A stretch of 14,512 nucleotides of DNA from Thiobacillus sp. Its GTDB lineage: Bacteria; Pseudomonadota; Gammaproteobacteria; Burkholderiales; Thiobacillaceae. The DNA lies in contig JAIWOS010000177.1 in assembly GCA_020217265.1 (NCBI GenBank), positions 1 to 14,512 of the forward strand. Reading direction: 5' to 3'. The position numbers were made by a program, and so were the translations under genes. Positions within the stretch are counted from its first letter, which is position 1. Each line of letters begins with the position of its first letter. Below, piece by piece: positions 5,968 through 11,765 of this stretch. The notes beneath the pieces were generated by a model. That model was not told the origin of the DNA. It did no database searches and saw nothing but the letters and a program-made list of their open reading frames with translations.

Positions 5968-7206
5968 TCAGGCGACCGAGCCAAAGAACACATAGGCCAT
6001 GCCGACGGCCGCGAGTATGCCCGCCAGGTCGGCGATGAGCCCGCAGGCGACGGCGTGTCGCACGCGACGGACGCCGACGGCGCCGAAGTAGACCGCCAGC
6101 ACGTAGAAGGTCGTCTCGGTGCTGCCCTGCACGATGGAGGCGAGACGGCCGGCGAAGGAATCGGCGCCGTGGGTCTGCATGGTGTCGATCATCATCGCGC
6201 GCGCGCCGCTGCCCGAAAAGGGCTTCATCAGCGCGGTCGGCAGCGCGTCGACCCAGCGCGCGTCGAAGCCCAGTCCCGAAACCGCGCCGCGCACCGCGCC
6301 CATGATGAGGTCGAGCGCGCCGCTGGCGCGGAACACCGCGATCGCAACAAGCATGGCAACAAGATACGGGATGATCGTGACCGCGGTGTGAAAGCCGTCT
6401 TTCGCGCCTTCGACAAAGGCCTCGTAGGCATTCACGCGGTTCTTCACGGCCATCAGCAGGAAAACGGCGATGAGCCCGAACAGCACGACATTGCTGAGGA
6501 TGGACGACTGCCGCGTCATCTCGGCGGCGGGCAGGCTGCCGAAATACGCGACCAGCCCGCCGATGAGCGCGGTTGCGCCGCCGAGGTAGGCAAAGGTCAC
6601 GCGGTTCCACAGATGCAGTTTCTGGAAGAATCCGGTGACGAAGAGCCCCACCAGCGTGCCGATGTAGGTGGTGATGAGGAGCGGCACGAATACATCGGTG
6701 GGGTCGGCCGCGCCGAGCTGGGCGCGGAAGGTGAAGATCGTCACCGGCAGCAGCGTGACCGACGCGGTGTTGATGACGAGAAACAGGATCTGCGCGTCGC
6801 TCGCGGTATCCGACGAGGGATTGAGCTTTTGCAGCTCCTGCATCGCCTTGATGCCGAGCGGCGTCGCGGCGTTGTCGAGCCCCAGCATGTTGGCGCCCAT
6901 GTTCATGGTCATCGCGCCGAGCGCGGGATGGTTGGGCGGCACGTCGGGGAACAGGCGGCGGAACAGCGGCGCGAGTCCCCGCGTCAGGACGTCGAGCATG
7001 CCGGCACGCTCGCCGATCTTCATCACGCCCAGCCACAAGGCCATCACGCCGGTCAGCCCCAGCGCGATCTCGAACGCGGTCTTGCTGCTGTCGAACAGCG
7101 CCTTCACCAGGGCCGCCATCACGGCGGCGTCGCCGAGGAAGAGCAGTTTTCCGAGCGCAATCAGGAAAGCGACGAGAAAGAATCCGATCCAGAGCGCGTT
7201 CAGCAT
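5968..7206 (-). CDS. spmAB: SpmA-SpmB fusion, spore maturation protein-like membrane protein
   Basis: A 412-residue polytopic inner-membrane protein joining two halves that are separate SpmA and SpmB in Bacillus. The N-terminal half has the SpmA signature NMGANMLGLDNAATPLGIKAMQELQ (~102-126). The C-terminal half has the SpmB signature PFSGSGARAMMIDTM... followed by GSTETTFYVLAVYFGAVGV (~355-385). Both halves belong to the 'nucleoside recognition'/Gate superfamily, which includes transporter-like proteins. In Bacillus the pair is needed for spore core dehydration. Nothing here suggests a spore-former, and such fusions are known in Gram-negatives without an assigned substrate. About ten hydrophobic segments are visible. 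The start ATG follows the upstream stop by 10 bp without an obvious Shine-Dalgarno, so translation is probably coupled. The ppx gene follows after 14 bp. Confidence 0.9.
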   Translation of the reverse strand: MLNALWIGFFLVAFLIALGKLLFLGDAAVMAALVKALFDSSKTAFEIALGLTGVMALWLGVMKIGERAGMLDVLTRGLAPLFRRLFPDVPPNHPALGAMTMNMGANMLGLDNAATPLGIKAMQELQKLNPSSDTASDAQILFLVINTASVTLLPVTIFTFRAQLGAADPTDVFVPLLITTYIGTLVGLFVTGFFQKLHLWNRVTFAYLGGATALIGGLVAYFGSLPAAEMTRQSSILSNVVLFGLIAVFLLMAVKNRVNAYEAFVEGAKDGFHTAVTIIPYLVAMLVAIAVFRASGALDLIMGAVRGAVSGLGFDARWVDALPTALMKPFSGSGARAMMIDTMQTHGADSFAGRLASIVQGSTETTFYVLAVYFGAVGVRRVRHAVACGLIADLAGILAAVGMAYVFFGSVA

Positions 7207-7216
7207 TGCGGCGGCG

Positions 7217-8134
7217 TCAGGATACCCAGCCCGCGATCACGAACAGCAGGCCCGCGGCCAGCCAGATCACCAGGCCGCGCCAGATCATGCTGACGGCGCT
7301 GTCGATGGTGTCCGCATCCGCCGGCTGCCCGCTGCCGAGCTCGGGGCGCCACACGGATTCGCCGCCGACGTTGACCGCCTGCCCCAGCCTGACACCCATG
7401 GCCCCCGCCCCGGCGGCGATCACCACACCCTCCTCCGGTTCCGGCCAGGCCTCGGCCTGGGTACGCCAGCAATAGGTGGCGTCCTCGAAGTTGCCGGCAA
7501 TGGCGTATGTGATCGCGGTGAGCCGCGCGGGCAGCCAGTTGATCGCATGGAAAGCACGCCGCGCAAAGCTGCCGAACAGGCCGCGCGTGCCGGCCCAGCG
7601 GCGGTCGAGGATGGACGCGGCGCGGAACAGCACCGCCCCCACCGGCCCCAGCGGGGCCAGCACCGCGAACCAGATCAGCACGCCGAACATCTGACGGTGG
7701 CTCGCCGCCAGCGTCTGCTCGATCGTCACGCGCGCGAGCTCCTCGGCGCTGAACTGGCTGGCGTCGCCGCCGCGCCAGGCGGCAAGCGCTGCGCGCGCGG
7801 CGGCGAGATCGCCATCGCGCAACAGCCGTGCGATGCGTTCGGCGTCGTCGCTGTAGTACTTGAAGCCGAGGGTGCCGTAAAGCGCCAGCACGCTCCACGC
7901 CCAGCCCAGCATGGGCGCGATGCTGCCCAGCAACGTGTAGATCAGCCACACGCCCGCCAGCAGCGGCGCCACCGCCAGCATCCAGGCGATCATGCCGTGG
8001 CTTGCCTCGCCGGCGTTGAAGCGGCGTTCCAGCCACTGCGTATAGCGGCCGAACTGCTGATAGTGCGGCAGCGGCTGGCGCAGCGGACGCAGCTGTTCGA
8101 GCGCAACGGCAGCGAGCAGGGAGAAAAACGCCAT
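7217..8134 (-). CDS. CobD/CbiB-family (AmpE-like) membrane protein
   Basis: A 305-residue membrane protein. The clearest family match is in the middle: EELARVTIEQTLAASHRQMFGVLIWF, followed by LFRAASILDRRW and NWLPARLTAITYAIAGNFEDA. These parallel CbiB's E-x(6)-A-x-N/S...PLFW, the 'LDs' and the NWIPARLTA blocks. After them comes GVVIAAGAGAMGVRLGQAV. True CbiB attaches aminopropanol to adenosylcobyric acid. Here the N-terminal D-P-x-x-x-P-H-P-V block is degenerate (PLPHYQQFGRYTQWLERRF) and no other cobalamin gene is visible, so a non-B12 role, as in AmpE-type paralogues, seems more likely. Several hydrophobic helices are visible near residues 48-90, 148-170 and at the C-terminus. The ATG overlaps the stop of the upstream gene by one base (TGATG). 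It is the second gene of the operon. Confidence 0.8.
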   Translation of the reverse strand: MAFFSLLAAVALEQLRPLRQPLPHYQQFGRYTQWLERRFNAGEASHGMIAWMLAVAPLLAGVWLIYTLLGSIAPMLGWAWSVLALYGTLGFKYYSDDAERIARLLRDGDLAAARAALAAWRGGDASQFSAEELARVTIEQTLAASHRQMFGVLIWFAVLAPLGPVGAVLFRAASILDRRWAGTRGLFGSFARRAFHAINWLPARLTAITYAIAGNFEDATYCWRTQAEAWPEPEEGVVIAAGAGAMGVRLGQAVNVGGESVWRPELGSGQPADADTIDSAVSMIWRGLVIWLAAGLLFVIAGWVS

Positions 8135-8661
8135 CAGCGGTTCATTTCCAGCGTGAAGGTGCCGATGCGATCGACCTCGCCGGCGGGCCGGTAGAGTTCG
8201 ACGGTGGGCATGACGATGGTCTTGCCGCGCTCGGCAAGCGTATCGGCGAGCGCCTGGTAGGCCTTGGACGGCGCCAGCAGCACCGCCGCCTGCACCCGCG
8301 CGATGAAGACCGGGCGGCGTTCGATGCGCCCCTCTTTCAGGCCCTGCGGCAGCGGGGCGGCATTGCCCAGCACGTAGCCCACGTGGGCGCGCACCTTGCC
8401 GTGCGCGGCGCGCGGATCGGTGAACAGCACGGTGATGGTGTCACCGGCGGGCACGCCGGCAAGGTCGAATTTTTTCAGGGCTTCGCGCTGGGTCTTGCGC
8501 ATGTCGCTGATCGGCCCCTCGTAATCGAGGTAGGCGTAGCGATAGGGGCCGGCCTCGCCCTCCGAAACATTGACCGTGGCAAAACCGCCCCACCACCAGA
8601 ACACTGCCACGATGGGCAACACGAACGCCAGCAAGAATGCCGGCCACTGTTTTTTCAGCAC
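8134..8661 (-). CDS. Membrane-anchored GyrI-like small-molecule-binding domain protein
   Basis: The product has 175 residues. An N-terminal membrane anchor spans residues ~8-28 (PAFLLAFVLPIVAVFWWWGGF). A single domain follows that resembles GyrI-like/effector-binding modules: PYRYAYLDYEGPISDMRKTQREALKKF at the start of the fold, then TITVLFTDP...GKVRAHVGYVLGN, an ARVQAAVLLAPSKAYQALADTLAERG helix, and TVELYRP...IGTFTLEM at the end. This strand pattern is common in GyrI-like proteins that bind hydrophobic small molecules. The predicted topology puts the domain outside the cytoplasm. The start is a GTG at 8661, chosen because GAGGA (complement of 8669-8673) lies 7 bases upstream; the longer open frame to 8751 is Arg-rich, has no such site and runs through the divergent promoter. 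It heads the operon with the CbiB-like, spmAB and ppx genes. The fold assignment is from pattern recognition only. Confidence 0.7.
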   Translation of the reverse strand: MLKKQWPAFLLAFVLPIVAVFWWWGGFATVNVSEGEAGPYRYAYLDYEGPISDMRKTQREALKKFDLAGVPAGDTITVLFTDPRAAHGKVRAHVGYVLGNAAPLPQGLKEGRIERRPVFIARVQAAVLLAPSKAYQALADTLAERGKTIVMPTVELYRPAGEVDRIGTFTLEMNR

Positions 8662-8698
8662 GACGAAATCCTCATTCCAACTGCGGTTCGAAGATACC

Positions 8699-8732
8699 AC
8701 AGCCGGCCGGATACGGCCGCGCGCCCGGCTGT
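8699..8732. promoter_or_regulatory. Perfect 8-bp dyad ACAGCCGG-N18-CCGGCTGT between divergent genes
   Basis: The arms at 8699-8706 and 8725-8732 are exact reverse complements. The right arm ends one base before the TATAAT box of the hydrolase gene, and the left arm lies about 30 bp above the GyrI-like start. The usual -35 position (8711-8716) falls between the arms. The placement suits an operator controlling both divergent units; an RNA hairpin is less likely because the site precedes the expected transcription start on +. Confidence 0.45.
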
Positions 8733-8733
8733 C

Positions 8734-8739
8734 TATAAT
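8734..8739 (+). promoter_or_regulatory. -10 box TATAAT of the metallo-hydrolase gene
   Basis: A consensus TATAAT 26 bp before the ATG at 8766, with GGAG (8756-8759) as Shine-Dalgarno. The -35 position, 17 bp upstream, reads ATACGG and is poor, which suggests dependence on an activator or control through the surrounding dyad. Confidence 0.55.
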
Positions 8740-8765
8740 CCGAACGCCCAACTCCGGAGACCGCC

Positions 8766-9719
8766 ATGTTCATTCGCCTGCTGTTCCTGCTCGCGCTCGT
8801 CGGCCTCGCGCCCGTCGCGCAGTCTGCCGACGCTGCCGCCGTCACCGTGCCGATGAAGCTGGTGAAACTCGGCAAGCACAGCTACTTCGTGCAGGGGCAA
8901 TCGGGTGCGGCGTCGAGCGCAAACCAGGGCTTCATGTCGAACGCGGGTTTCGTCGTCACCAACGACGGCGTGGTGGTGTTCGACGCGCTGGCTTCGCCGC
9001 CGCTCGCCGAGAAGCTGCTCGGCCTCATCCGGAGCGTGACGAAGCAGCCGGTCCGGCGCGTGATCGTCAGCCACTACCACGCCGACCATTTCTACGGCCT
9101 GCAGGTGTTCAAGGCGGCCGGCGCGGAAATCTGGGCACACAAGCTGGCCGAAGGCGCGACGCGCAGCGAGGGCGCCGCCGAGCGACTGGCGCAGCGCAAG
9201 GAAGCGCTCTTTCCCTGGGTGGACGACAAGACGCGGCTCATCGAGGCCGACCGCTTCCTAGACGGCGACACCGACTTCGAACTCGGCGGCGTGCACTTTG
9301 CGCTGCGCTACGTGGGCCCGGCGCACTCCAGCGAGGACATGGCGATGCTGGTGAAGGAAGACGGCGTGCTGTACGCCGGCGACCTGGTGTTCCGCGGCCG
9401 CGTGCCCTTCGTTGGCGACGCCGACACGCGCGCCTGGATCGCCGCGCTCGACACCCTCATCGCGCTGAAGCCGAAAGTGCTGGTGCCCGGCCACGGCGCC
9501 CCCTCGCGCGATCCGCAGAAGGATCTCGTCTTCGTGCGCGACTACCTGAAATTCCTGCGCACGGAGCTGGGGCGCTACGCCGCCGATTTCGTACCCTTCG
9601 AGGAAGCCTACGAAAAAATCGACTGGTCGAGGTACCGCGCCATGCCGGCGTTCAACGAATCGAACCGCGTCAACGCCTACAACCAGTACCTGCGGCTGGA
9701 ACAGGAAGCGGCCAGGTAA
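8766..9719 (+). CDS. Exported metallo-beta-lactamase-fold hydrolase
   Basis: A 317-residue protein with an N-terminal signal peptide (hydrophobic ~4-18, AQSA-like cleavage near residues 18-21) and no other membrane segment, so probably periplasmic. The MBL zinc ligands are all visible: H103, H105, D107 and H108 in SHYHADHFYG, H187 in VGPAHSSED, D206 in YAGDLVF, and H243 in VPGHG. The mature part begins KLVKLGKHSYFVQGQSG...NQGFMSNAGFVVTNDGVVVFDALAS, typical of SoxH/'quinoprotein relay'-like periplasmic MBL proteins rather than true beta-lactamases. The C-terminal ~70 residues (KDLVFVRDYLKFLRTELG... to the end) are helical. The substrate is unknown; a link to sulfur or PQQ-dependent oxidation is possible by family resemblance only. 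The start is supported by GGAG at 8756-8759. Its stop lies 3 bp from the convergent TSUP gene. Confidence 0.88.
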   Translation: MFIRLLFLLALVGLAPVAQSADAAAVTVPMKLVKLGKHSYFVQGQSGAASSANQGFMSNAGFVVTNDGVVVFDALASPPLAEKLLGLIRSVTKQPVRRVIVSHYHADHFYGLQVFKAAGAEIWAHKLAEGATRSEGAAERLAQRKEALFPWVDDKTRLIEADRFLDGDTDFELGGVHFALRYVGPAHSSEDMAMLVKEDGVLYAGDLVFRGRVPFVGDADTRAWIAALDTLIALKPKVLVPGHGAPSRDPQKDLVFVRDYLKFLRTELGRYAADFVPFEEAYEKIDWSRYRAMPAFNESNRVNAYNQYLRLEQEAAR

Positions 9720-9722
9720 GCT

Positions 9723-10487
9723 TCAGCCGACGATCAGCTTGAGGCCGATGACGATCGTCGCCGTCTCGAACGCACGCTTCACCCAGAGGTTGCCCTTCCT
9801 GATCGCGAGGTGGCTGCCGAGGTAGCCGCCGACGATCGATCCGGCGAGCAGCGCCGGCATCCAGCCCCACGCCACCGTACCGACCACGCCGAGCACCAGC
9901 GCACCGGTGCCGTTCCACACCAGCCCGCACAGGATCAGCGTGTAGGCCACTGCGCGCGTGTAGTCGAGGCCGAACCAGCGGATCAGCCACAGCGTGAGGA
10001 ATAGCCCGGTGCCGCTGGTGATCGAGCCGTTGAGGAAGCCCACGCCGAACAGCCCCGCCATGCCGACCAGCAGGCCGCGGCCGTGCCGGTTGCGCGGCGC
10101 GTGCGCCATGCCGAGCTGGGGCTTGAACACCGAGTACAGGCCCAGTCCCAGCGTCAGCCACCCCAGCGCCAGCGTCGCCACGCGTTCCGGAATGTGCAGG
10201 ATGGTGAGCGCGCCCAGCACCACGCCGGGCAGGCCTGCGCCCAGGATGACGAGCGAGAAGCGGCGTTCGAGATGCGATTCCTTGAGGTGGCGGATCGTGG
10301 CGCCCAGCCCCAGCGCCACGCTGGCGACCTTGTGCGTGGCGAGCGCGACACCGAACGGCAGGCCGAGAAAGATCAGGATGGGAAACTGGATCAGGCCCGC
10401 GCCGCCGCCCGACAGCGCCGACAGGAAATTGGCCGCCAGCGAGGCCGCCAGCAGGATCAGCTGGTCGGCGATCCCGTGGCCCGGCAT
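9723..10487 (-). CDS. TSUP-family (TauE/SafE) membrane transporter
   Basis: A 254-residue inner-membrane protein of the sulfite exporter TauE/SafE (TSUP, DUF81) family, with about eight hydrophobic segments in the usual two-repeat order. Repeat 1 carries AANFLSALSGGGAGLIQFPILIFLGLPFGVALATHKVASVALGLGAT. Repeat 2 carries GLLVGMAGLFGVGFLNGSITSGTGLFLTLWLIRWFGLDYTRAVAYTL. The glycine-rich GGGAGLIxFP and the N-G-S-x-T-S-G-T-G-L segments are family hallmarks. Members export sulfite, sulfoacetate or other small anions; the substrate here is unknown. The ATG at 10487 overlaps the DUF190 stop by one base (TGATG), which fixes the start. A longer upstream open frame overlaps DUF190 and is rejected. Being in one operon with a fluoride channel suggests anion export as a shared theme. 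Confidence 0.88.
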   Translation of the reverse strand: MPGHGIADQLILLAASLAANFLSALSGGGAGLIQFPILIFLGLPFGVALATHKVASVALGLGATIRHLKESHLERRFSLVILGAGLPGVVLGALTILHIPERVATLALGWLTLGLGLYSVFKPQLGMAHAPRNRHGRGLLVGMAGLFGVGFLNGSITSGTGLFLTLWLIRWFGLDYTRAVAYTLILCGLVWNGTGALVLGVVGTVAWGWMPALLAGSIVGGYLGSHLAIRKGNLWVKRAFETATIVIGLKLIVG

Positions 10488-10798
10488 CAGCCGGTGACGC
10501 CGAGCTCGGCCGGCAGCTTCGCGTAGACCAGCTTGAGGCCGGCGTCCGACACGCTTTGCAACAGGCGGTCGATGGCCGCCGCCTCGCCGAAGAACTGGAC
10601 GACCACCGGCAGCTCGCCCGCCAGCTCGAAAAAGCCCGCGTCGTGCCGGCCGTGGCGGCCGTAGCCGGCGACCGACTGGAACGCCGAGCCGCCGCCGATG
10701 CCGGCCGCCTGCGCCGCGTCGAGCAGCCATTCGTAGGTGAGCTTGCCGTGGTGGCGACTGGCCTCGGTGACGAAGACTTGCAGGCAGACGGTGCTCAT
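10487..10798 (-). CDS. DUF190 family protein (PII-like fold)
   Basis: A 103-residue cytosolic protein with the DUF190 pattern. The first strand is VCLQVFVTEASRHHGKLTYEWLLDAAQAAGIGGGSAF, equivalent to the family's 'E-x-x-R-H-x-G-x-x-x-Y-x-x-L-L-x-x-A-x-x-x-G-I-x-G'. It is followed by GYGRHG-x-H and LPVVVQFFGEAAAIDRLLQSV. The family is predicted to share the ferredoxin-like fold of PII signalling proteins, so a trimeric regulator binding a small ligand is plausible. DUF190 genes are frequently found beside crcB, as here: the ATG overlaps the crcB stop as ATGA and the gene's own stop overlaps the TSUP start. The function is unproven; modulation of either neighbouring transporter is an inference from context. 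Confidence 0.88.
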   Translation of the reverse strand: MSTVCLQVFVTEASRHHGKLTYEWLLDAAQAAGIGGGSAFQSVAGYGRHGRHDAGFFELAGELPVVVQFFGEAAAIDRLLQSVSDAGLKLVYAKLPAELGVTG

Positions 10799-11169
10799 TT
10801 GATCAACCTCAGGGTGTAGATGCCGAGCGCGGTGGCGGCGAAGGAACCCGCCATGTGGGTGAACGCGATCAGGCCGCCGGTGACCCACAGGCCGCGCATG
10901 AGCGTGGTGACGACCTCGGCGGAAAAGGTGGAGAAGGTGGTGAGCCCGCCCAAAAGGCCGGTGATGAGGAAAAGCCGCGCCTCGGGCGGCAGGCCGGGAT
11001 GTTCGGCAAACCACGAGATGGCCAGTCCGATGACGTAGCCGCCGATGAGGTTGGCCGCGAGCGTGCCGAGCGGCATGGCGGGAAATATCGGGTTGAGCCA
11101 CAGGCCCAGGCCCCAGCGCATCCAGGCGCCGATGGCCGCGCCGATGCCCACGGCGAGAAAGGCGGTCAT
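10795..11169 (-). CDS. crcB: Fluoride ion channel FluC (CrcB)
   Basis: The 124-residue, four-helix membrane protein has the usual length of a Fluc monomer. Known Fluc channels are dual-topology dimers that let F- leave the cell. Signatures are visible in order: VGIGAAIGAWMRWGLGLW at the N-terminus (the GAxxR motif), PLGTLAANLIGGYVIGLA in helix 2 (conserved N in the pore-lining GTLxxN), and the TGLLGGLTTFSTFSAEVV segment. This last contains the phenylalanine-box/Na+-site element GGLTTFSTFSxE. A final helix SFAATALGIYTLRL closes the protein. No Shine-Dalgarno is clear before the ATG at 11169, and a short out-of-frame ATG at 11192 ends on this start. No fluoride riboswitch is recognisable in the 54-bp gap upstream. 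The gene is followed by DUF190 and TSUP genes in overlapping order. Confidence 0.94.
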   Translation of the reverse strand: MTAFLAVGIGAAIGAWMRWGLGLWLNPIFPAMPLGTLAANLIGGYVIGLAISWFAEHPGLPPEARLFLITGLLGGLTTFSTFSAEVVTTLMRGLWVTGGLIAFTHMAGSFAATALGIYTLRLIK

Positions 11170-11198
11170 GGCTGGAGGGCGGCGTGGCTCATGCCGCC

Positions 11199-11204
11199 AT
11201 TCTA
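11199..11204 (-). promoter_or_regulatory. Possible -10 (TAGAAT) for the crcB operon
   Basis: On the minus strand the complement of 11199-11204 reads TAGAAT, about 30 bp before the crcB ATG in the 54-bp gap after the DUF302 gene. The matching -35 position (GTAAGC) is poor. Readthrough from DUF302 is an equally good alternative. Confidence 0.3.
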
Positions 11205-11223
11205 GCCGAGGCCGCCGGGTCGC

Positions 11224-11682
11224 TTACAGCGCGTCCTTGATGATGTCGGTGAGCAGCTTCTCGACGTCGCCGAGCGCCTTCTTCAGTGCGGGGGCCTTGG
11301 CCGGCCCGGGCTTGCGGTAGGCGATGTATACCGTCTTGTCACCCGGGATGGTGTACACGGAAATGATGTACGGGCACATGACGATGGCGTGGGGGTCGGC
11401 TTCCATCATCTCGCGCGAAATCTTCGCGCTGCAGAACTCGAACTGCTCGCCGTTCTCGTACACCTGCTTCGTCGCGCCGATGTCCTTGCCGGTGCGTTCC
11501 AGCATGCCGGCGATCTGGTTGGTGTGATTGATCTTGAGGCCCTTGCCTTCGATCGAGGCCTGCACCAGGTCGCGCACGTCGGCGTAGTTGCCTTTCGCCT
11601 TGAACACCACGTTGAAGCCGTCGGCGGCGGTCGCGGCCAGCGGCAGGCACAGCAGGGCAAGAATGGCGAGGGTTTTTCTCAT
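11224..11682 (-). CDS. Exported DUF302 domain protein
   Basis: The product has 152 residues, beginning with a clear signal peptide (MRKTLAILALLCLPLAATAA, cleavage likely after ATAA). The mature part fits the DUF302 pattern: a first strand FNVVFKAKGNYADVRDLVQASIEGKGLKINHTNQI, then an ENGEQFEFCSAKISREMMEADPHAIVMCPYIISVYTIPGDKTVYIAYRKPG segment. The family's C-S/N-x-x-x-A and 'CPC/P-x-I-x-x-Y' regions sit there. Two cysteines (in FEFCSAK and VMCPY) are spaced so that they could bind a metal or form a disulfide in the periplasm. The ATG is supported by AGGAGA (complement of 11690-11695) seven bases upstream. DUF302 proteins occur widely in sulfur- and nitrogen-oxidising bacteria; the function is not established. 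It is divergent from the ModE-N-like regulator and 54 bp before crcB, with which it might be co-transcribed. Confidence 0.85.
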   Translation of the reverse strand: MRKTLAILALLCLPLAATAADGFNVVFKAKGNYADVRDLVQASIEGKGLKINHTNQIAGMLERTGKDIGATKQVYENGEQFEFCSAKISREMMEADPHAIVMCPYIISVYTIPGDKTVYIAYRKPGPAKAPALKKALGDVEKLLTDIIKDAL

Positions 11683-11706
11683 GTCGGTTTCTCCTGGGAA
11701 ATGGCC

Positions 11707-11722
11707 GGAACGATTGTGTTCC
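11707..11722. repeat. Inverted repeat GGAAC-N6-GTTCC
   Basis: A short perfect dyad in the divergent DUF302/regulator region, 24 bp before the DUF302 ATG. It has the same 6-nt spacer as the longer dyad just to its right. At 5 bp per arm it could be chance. Confidence 0.3.
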
Positions 11723-11729
11723 CGTCGCT

Positions 11730-11749
11730 ACGACCACGGCAATGGTCGT
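11730..11749. promoter_or_regulatory. Operator-like inverted repeat ACGACCA-N6-TGGTCGT
   Basis: The two 7-bp arms at 11730-11736 and 11743-11749 are exact reverse complements with a 6-nt centre. The right arm ends four bases before the TACACT box and the left arm covers the usual -35 position, so a protein bound here would block or replace -35 contacts of the regulator gene. The adjacent ModE-N-like regulator is the natural candidate ligand, which would mean autoregulation. The sequence is unlike the enterobacterial ModE site. Confidence 0.5.
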
Positions 11750-11753
11750 TTGT

Positions 11754-11759
11754 TACACT
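11754..11759 (+). promoter_or_regulatory. Candidate -10 (TACACT) of the ModE-like gene; leaderless start possible
   Basis: TACACT at 11754-11759 ends six bases before the ATG at 11766, so transcription would begin at or beside the start codon. No Shine-Dalgarno is seen. Together these fit a leaderless mRNA, with the dyad upstream covering the -35 position. Confidence 0.4.
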
Positions 11760-11765
11760 CGGCGC

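Noticed and set aside
4475..7036. 853-codon frame that would fuse an N-terminal extension to Ppx
   Set aside because: Residues before MKTYDTLAAVDLGS are low-complexity shadow of spmAB. Ppx has a normal length and an AAAAGG site before the ATG at 5953.
9723..10730. 335-codon version of the TSUP protein
   Set aside because: The extra N-terminus overlaps the DUF190 gene in a different frame. The ATG at 10487 overlaps the DUF190 stop and gives the normal TSUP length.
11170..11223. Fluoride riboswitch upstream of crcB
   Set aside because: The 54-bp gap is too short and lacks the conserved crcB-motif elements I would expect; nothing similar precedes DUF302 either.
11703..11718. Sigma-54-like TGGC...TTG in the DUF302/regulator intergenic region
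   Set aside because: The -12 element is out of register by one base and lacks the essential GC, so it is not a credible -24/-12 promoter.
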